A DNA stretch of 64,000 bases from Pseudoflavonifractor phocaeensis (GTDB lineage Bacteria > Bacillota > Clostridia > Oscillospirales > Oscillospiraceae), in NCBI RefSeq assembly GCF_016901955.1, contig NZ_JACJLC010000007.1, forward strand, positions 1 to 64,000, given 5' to 3'. The notes under the pieces were generated by a model. The model was not told the DNA's origin and made no database searches. It was given only the letters and a program-made list of their open reading frames with translations. This document shows positions 60,781 to 64,000 of this stretch, in pieces (the first letter of the stretch is position 1; each line of letters begins with the position of its first letter). The translations under genes were made by a program, and so were the position numbers.

Positions 60781-61992
60781 ATGGCTGCAACTGCATTTGT
60801 GCCCGTGCTGCTGGGCGCGGACATCAACGCCTACAGCATGGCCCGGGCCTTTCACGAGGCCTATGGCGTCCACTCGGTGGTGTACGGCATGTACCACTCC
60901 AGCGTGTGCGCCGGCAGCAAGATCATCGACTACCGGGTGCGGGAGAACAACGACCGGGTGGACAAGGTGCTGGAGCACGTCACCGAGGTGGCCAGGGAGC
61001 ACCCCGATAAGAAGATCCTGGTGCTGGGCTGTGGGGACAACTACCTTAACGCCATCTCCGCCAACCTGCCCAACTACCCGGAGAACGTCATCGCCCCCTA
61101 TGTGGAGCTGTCCATGCTGGAGACCCTGATCCACAAGGAAAAGTTTTACGAGCTGTGTGACCAGTACGGCATCGATCATCCGGCCACCTACGTCTACCAC
61201 AAGGGGGAGGGCCACGGCTTTACCCTGCCCTTTGACGGCCCCTTCGTGGTGAAGCCCGCCGAGTCGGACACCTACTGGAAGCACCGCTTCCCCACCCAGA
61301 AGAAGGCCTACGTCCTCCAGACCCGGGCCGAGGTGGACCAGGTCATTGACGACATCTACAACGCCGGGTATGAGGACTCCCTCATCATCCAGGACTTCAT
61401 CCCCGGGGATGACAGCTTCATGCGGGTGGTGACCAACTACTCCGGGGCCGACGGGAAGGTGCGCCTCATGTGCGTGGGCCACGTGCTGCTGGAGGAGCAT
61501 ACCTCCCACGCCATCGGCAACCACGCCGTCATCATCACCGAGCCCGAGCCCGAGCTGTGCGAGAAGCTGAAATACTTCCTGGAGTCCATCCATTTTACCG
61601 GATTTTCCAACTTTGACATCAAGTACGACCAGCGGGACGGCAAGTGCAAGGCCTTTGAGATCAACTGCCGCCAGGGCCGGTCCAACTACTACGTCACCGG
61701 CGCCGGGTACAACCTGGCCAAATACCTGGTGGAGGACGTGGTGCTGGGCAAACCCTGTGAGCTGACCATCACAAAAAACCGCCACCTGTGGTGGGTCATC
61801 CCTCCCAAGGTGGCCTATGACTACGTCAACCCCCAGTACCATCAGGAGATGCAGGCCCTGGTACGGGCCAACGCCGTGGTCAACCCCCTGTTCTACAAGC
61901 CGGACAACGGCCTCACCCGCTCCCTGCGGATCCGAAAGATCCAGCACAGCTACGCGGGCTGGTACGCCTCTTGTATGGAAAAGGTGAGATAA
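60781..61992 (+). CDS. ATP-grasp ligase, D-aspartate ligase-like
   Basis: 403 residues. N-terminal pre-ATP-grasp domain (VPVLLGADINAYSMARAFHE), then ATP-grasp: PFVVKPAESDTYWKHRF, DSLIIQDFIPGDDSFMRVVT, FSNFDIKYDQRDGKCKAFEINCRQGRSNYY, where Asp/Glu/Asn bind Mg-ATP. It resembles carboxylate-amine ligases such as Aslfm of Enterococcus faecium, which joins D-Asp to the Lys of peptidoglycan precursors. The aspartate-racemase gene follows, which would provide D-Asp. The stop overlaps a vestigial ATG of that racemase gene. Confidence 0.8.
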   Translation: MAATAFVPVLLGADINAYSMARAFHEAYGVHSVVYGMYHSSVCAGSKIIDYRVRENNDRVDKVLEHVTEVAREHPDKKILVLGCGDNYLNAISANLPNYPENVIAPYVELSMLETLIHKEKFYELCDQYGIDHPATYVYHKGEGHGFTLPFDGPFVVKPAESDTYWKHRFPTQKKAYVLQTRAEVDQVIDDIYNAGYEDSLIIQDFIPGDDSFMRVVTNYSGADGKVRLMCVGHVLLEEHTSHAIGNHAVIITEPEPELCEKLKYFLESIHFTGFSNFDIKYDQRDGKCKAFEINCRQGRSNYYVTGAGYNLAKYLVEDVVLGKPCELTITKNRHLWWVIPPKVAYDYVNPQYHQEMQALVRANAVVNPLFYKPDNGLTRSLRIRKIQHSYAGWYASCMEKVR

Positions 61993-62169
61993 TGGAACAA
62001 CGCCTTGGCATTCTGGGCGGCATGGGCCGCCCCACCCGGCTTGCGCCGTGCGGGGACCCCGATGATTTGATCTGCGCGGGGCAAGTGAATTGCCCCGGCA
62101 TCAAGGTTTTGGCCTGGGGCCAAAACGCTTGTAGGGGCCCCAGGCCGGGATATGGCGGGAGGTACTGAT
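61992..62169 (+). repeat. Repeat insertion with duplicated racemase start
   Basis: The ATG at 61992 overlaps the ligase stop (TAATG) and begins EQRLGILGGMG, then loses the frame. 33 bp here (61995-62027) match 62176-62208 with four or five differences. Between them lie hairpins GGGGCAA/TTGCCCC and GTTTTGGCC/GGCCAAAAC and a GTAGGGGCC tract of the palindrome family. Confidence 0.7.
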
Positions 62170-62874
62170 ATGCCTGAGCAACGACTTGGTATTTTGGGCG
62201 GCATGGGCCCCCAGGCAACCCAGGATTTTTATCAGCGTATTTTGGACAAGACCGACGCCGCCTGCGACCAAGAGCACCTGCCCACCCTGATCTGGAGCGA
62301 CACCTCCATGCCCGACCGCACCGCCGCCATCCTGGGCGGAGACACGGAGGGCTGCTACCAGCGGCTGCTGGCGGGGGCCCGGCTGCTGGAGGGAGGCGGC
62401 TGTACTGTGCTGGCCATCCCCTGCAACACCTCCCACTACTTTGCCGACCGGCTCCAGGGAGAGATCTCCATCCCCCTGATCCATATGCCCCGGGAGACCG
62501 TGGGGGAGCTGGCGGCGGCGGGAAAGCGGAAGGTGGGCATCCTGGCCACCGACGGTACCGTCCGGACCGGCGTGTACCAGCGGGAGTGCGCCGCCCGGAA
62601 CCTGCTGGGGGTGGCCCCCCCGGCGGAGATCCAGAAGCTGGTCATGAGCATCATTTACGACGAGATCAAGCGGGGGGAAAAGGGCTCCCGGGAGAAATTT
62701 ACCCTCATAGACCGGTGGCTCCGGGAGACCGGCTGCGACAGCGCCATTCTGGGCTGTACCGAGCTGTCCGTCTACCGCACCTACCACGGCCTGCCTGACT
62801 ACTACCTGGACGCCATGGACGTGCTGGCCCGGCGGTGCATCACCGCCTGCGGCTATAAGCTGCGCCTGGTGTGA
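62170..62874 (+). CDS. Aspartate/glutamate racemase family protein
   Basis: 234 residues from ATG 62170, with GGGAGG upstream. Catalytic Cys pair: AIPCNTSHYF (about 85) and AILGCTELSVY (about 197); N-terminal RLGILGGMGPQATQDFYQRI is typical of aspartate racemases. These enzymes invert Asp without cofactor. Located after the D-Asp-ligase-like gene, it probably makes D-Asp for the peptidoglycan bridge. Its present start appears to have been rebuilt after a repeat inserted at the original one (61992). Confidence 0.88.
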   Translation: MPEQRLGILGGMGPQATQDFYQRILDKTDAACDQEHLPTLIWSDTSMPDRTAAILGGDTEGCYQRLLAGARLLEGGGCTVLAIPCNTSHYFADRLQGEISIPLIHMPRETVGELAAAGKRKVGILATDGTVRTGVYQRECAARNLLGVAPPAEIQKLVMSIIYDEIKRGEKGSREKFTLIDRWLRETGCDSAILGCTELSVYRTYHGLPDYYLDAMDVLARRCITACGYKLRLV

Positions 62875-63110
62875 ACAGACCTTCCCCCCACAGGGGGGAA
62901 GGTGCCCCGTCGGGCCGATGAGGACATCGGCCCCTACGCACCGGATTGCGGTAATCGTTCCGCCGGGCGGCTGATATCCGCCCCTTACGCACCTATTGGA
63001 AAATGTGTCGTAGGGGCGGGTCCCAGACCCGCCCGCTGTCGGGGTGACCGTCCCGCCGGGCCGGTGGCGGGTTTTCCGTAGGGGCGATCACCAATCGCCC
63101 GCCGTCCCCA
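62875..63110. repeat. Dense palindromic repeat cluster
   Basis: Begins with GAACAGACCTTCCCC then a CCCCCC/GGGGGG hairpin and AAGGTGCCCC (also at 63722-63757). Hairpins of the TAGGGGCG family follow near 62912-62935, 62966-62986, 63011-63035 and 63078-63102. The last reaches into the 3' end of the small gene at 63088-63342. Confidence 0.75.
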
Positions 63111-63342
63111 AACGCAGCCCCGCCCGGAAGGCGGCCAGAAACAGGGCCTCCTGTTCCAGGGCCCCCGCCGTGGCGGACATATCCCGGTAATCCCGCAGAT
63201 GGGCCGCCTGCTCCGGGGTCAGGGTCTGGAGCAGCTTGTCATATTGCAGGGCGGCGCACCGCATATTTTCCCTGTATTCCGGGTCGGACAGATTCAAATG
63301 GTCTAAAAGATGCGCATAGATCACCCGCAGCAAGTCATTCAT
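63088..63342 (-). CDS. Small helical protein divergent from an XRE gene (DUF6809-like)
   Basis: 84 residues from ATG 63342, after GGGGG. The opening NDLLRVIYAHLLDHLNLSDP and the helical LLQTLTPEQAAHLRDYRDM ... AFRAGLRLG recall short Clostridial proteins with a MNELLRxIY start (DUF6809-like, by memory). Function unknown. It is transcribed from a consensus promoter holding an operator-like palindrome and faces the XRE regulator. Its last codons lie in a palindromic repeat. Confidence 0.6.
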   Translation of the reverse strand: MNDLLRVIYAHLLDHLNLSDPEYRENMRCAALQYDKLLQTLTPEQAAHLRDYRDMSATAGALEQEALFLAAFRAGLRLGTAGDW

Positions 63343-63356
63343 AGGAATACCCCCTG

Positions 63357-63412
63357 TTGACATTGTCCCATTTGGTCCTATAAATTATAACTGGCCCAAA
63401 TGGGCCTGTCAA
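63357..63412. promoter_or_regulatory. Divergent promoters with operator in each spacer
   Basis: Minus: TTGACA (63412-63407)-N17-TATAAT (63389-63384), spacer holding GGCCCATTTGGGCC. Plus: TTGACA (63357-63362)-N16-TATAAA (63379-63384), spacer holding GTCCCATTTGGTCC. The two related palindromes suggest that the XRE protein represses both genes. Confidence 0.8.
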
Positions 63413-63429
63413 GAGGATGGAGAGAGAAG

Positions 63430-63639
63430 ATGTCTATTTTGTCGGAGCGCATCCTCCTTCTACGGAAGGAGCGTGGGCTGAATCAGGAACAAATTGCAGA
63501 ACAGACCGGCATAGGGTATCGTTCATACCGGCGATATGAGTCCGGGGAGCGGGAACCCTCCGCTTCAACCCTGACCGTTTTGGCGGATTTTTTCGGGGTC
63601 AGCGCCGACTATCTGCTGGGCCGTACCGACCAGCGATGA
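63430..63639 (+). CDS. XRE-family HTH regulator
   Basis: 69 residues from ATG 63430, with GGAGAG upstream. A single Cro/C1-type HTH covers nearly the whole chain: LSERILLLRKERGLNQEQIA, TGIGYRSYRRYESGEREPSA, LTVLADFFGVSADYLLGRTD. It lacks any effector domain. The symmetric operators at 63365-63378 and 63393-63406 make autorepression and control of the divergent small gene likely. Confidence 0.88.
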   Translation: MSILSERILLLRKERGLNQEQIAEQTGIGYRSYRRYESGEREPSASTLTVLADFFGVSADYLLGRTDQR

Positions 63640-63860
63640 CGGGCCGCCGGGCGGCTGATATCCGCCCCTACGAATGGGTTGGAAAATACGCCGTTGCGGT
63701 GATCGCCCCGCTGCGGATGGCGCGAACAGACCTTCCCCTCACAGGGGGGAAGGTGCCCCGAAGGGGCGGATGAGGGGGCGCACCGATAGGAACTGGCCCC
63801 GATATGAGCCATCTCCACTCCCCACTCTTCACTCTGAATTTACCATGGTGGTGAATGAAC
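63640..63860. repeat. Palindromic repeats between the XRE gene and the last gene
   Basis: GGGCGGctgaTATCCGCCCCTACG (about 63652-63672) and GAACAGACCTTCCCC..AAGGTGCCCCGAAGGGGCG (63722-63768) repeat the elements at 62.9-63.0 kb. Confidence 0.7.
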
Positions 63861-64000
63861 ATGACCGACAACCGCCGCCCCCTGGGCGACTATGTGCAGC
63901 TGTTGCTGCGCCACGATCTGCTGGCGGACAACAGGCCCCTTCCTGTGGACCTGACCGCCCCGGTGGCCCTGGTGTCCTGCGACTCCCAGGTGGTGATCCC
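63861..64000 (+). CDS. Probable Mur ligase (MurE-like), N-terminal part only
   Basis: 46 codons from ATG 63861 run off the window end. LGDYVQLLLRHDLL followed by VALVSCDSQVVIP resembles the first domain of UDP-MurNAc-tripeptide synthetases, in which a short helix precedes a (T/S)xDS(R/Q)xVxPG motif that binds the UDP-MurNAc part. The call rests on this motif alone. Context of peptidoglycan genes (D-Asp ligase, racemase) is in keeping. The ribosome site is weak (GGTGGTG). Confidence 0.5.
   Translation, partial: MTDNRRPLGDYVQLLLRHDLLADNRPLPVDLTAPVALVSCDSQVVI

Overview
This window looks like chromosome of a high-GC gut Clostridia bacterium, most like the Oscillospiraceae (Flavonifractor / Lawsonibacter / Intestinimonas type). 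The basis is inference from high-GC coding with strong Shine-Dalgarno sites, SigI/RsgI, ECF and Liv transporters, SLH-domain proteins, and many short intergenic palindromes built around TAGGGGCG. No rRNA is present. One complete tRNA, tRNA-Val(GAC), lies on the minus strand at 41354-41429.

Left part (1 to 40.9 kb): accessory DNA stacked on a tRNA-Thr(GGT) target. Three separated 45-bp pieces of the 3' end of that tRNA, from anticodon loop to CCA, lie at 3695-3739, 7147-7191 and 40896-40940. All point the same way, each is followed by its own hairpin terminator, and none has a 5' half. They read as att scars of successive integrations, with the intact tRNA left of the window. Segment A (1-3694) holds a cysteine-rich KTR protein, about 1.8 kb of non-coding repeats and hairpins, a ribbon-helix-helix regulator with palindromic operators, and a type I toxin-antitoxin locus. 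Segment B (3695-7146) has a frameshifted tyrosine integrase, a stalk-domain remnant and two small genes. Segment C (7147-40895) begins with an integrase/MobP3 relaxase/HTH mobilisation module (7.4-11.9 kb) and then carries metabolic clusters.

Metabolic clusters in segment C: (i) a LacI regulator, a PhnD-C-E-E type ABC importer, a cytoplasmic 5'-nucleotidase-like phosphatase and an inositol-monophosphatase-family enzyme (12.1-19.1 kb, plus strand); (ii) a minus-strand operon of a binding protein fused to a VWA domain, an XpaC-like protein, a second binding-like protein and a flavodoxin (19.3-23.2 kb); (iii) a minus-strand ECF importer (S, fused A-A', T) with a PHP hydrolase, a second IMPase-family enzyme and an RpiR regulator (23.4-29.2 kb); (iv) PhoH and a choice-of-anchor I/SLH surface protein; (v) SigI, RsgI, an Asp/Tyr-repeat lipoprotein, a VTC polyphosphate polymerase, a DUF4956 membrane protein and a CotH kinase (34.6-40.6 kb). 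Cluster (v) is the best candidate for an undescribed system: a surface-stress sigma/anti-sigma pair whose anti-sigma tail shares the same 15-residue acidic repeat as the adjacent lipoprotein, next to a polyphosphate polymerase and a secreted-protein kinase.

Right part (41-64 kb) looks like conserved chromosome: tRNA-Val, a FabG-like reductase, a complete branched-chain amino-acid ABC importer (livKHMGF), a stalk-domain protein, a zinc-dependent phospholipase C, a small DtxR-type regulator with an iron-box-like operator, a HAD phosphatase, release factor 3, an SLH protein, RecJ, RelA/SpoT, a D-aspartate-ligase-like ATP-grasp protein with an aspartate racemase, an autoregulated XRE gene, and the start of a probable Mur ligase. 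Palindromic repeats cluster in its gaps, and one block appears to have inserted at the start of the racemase gene.
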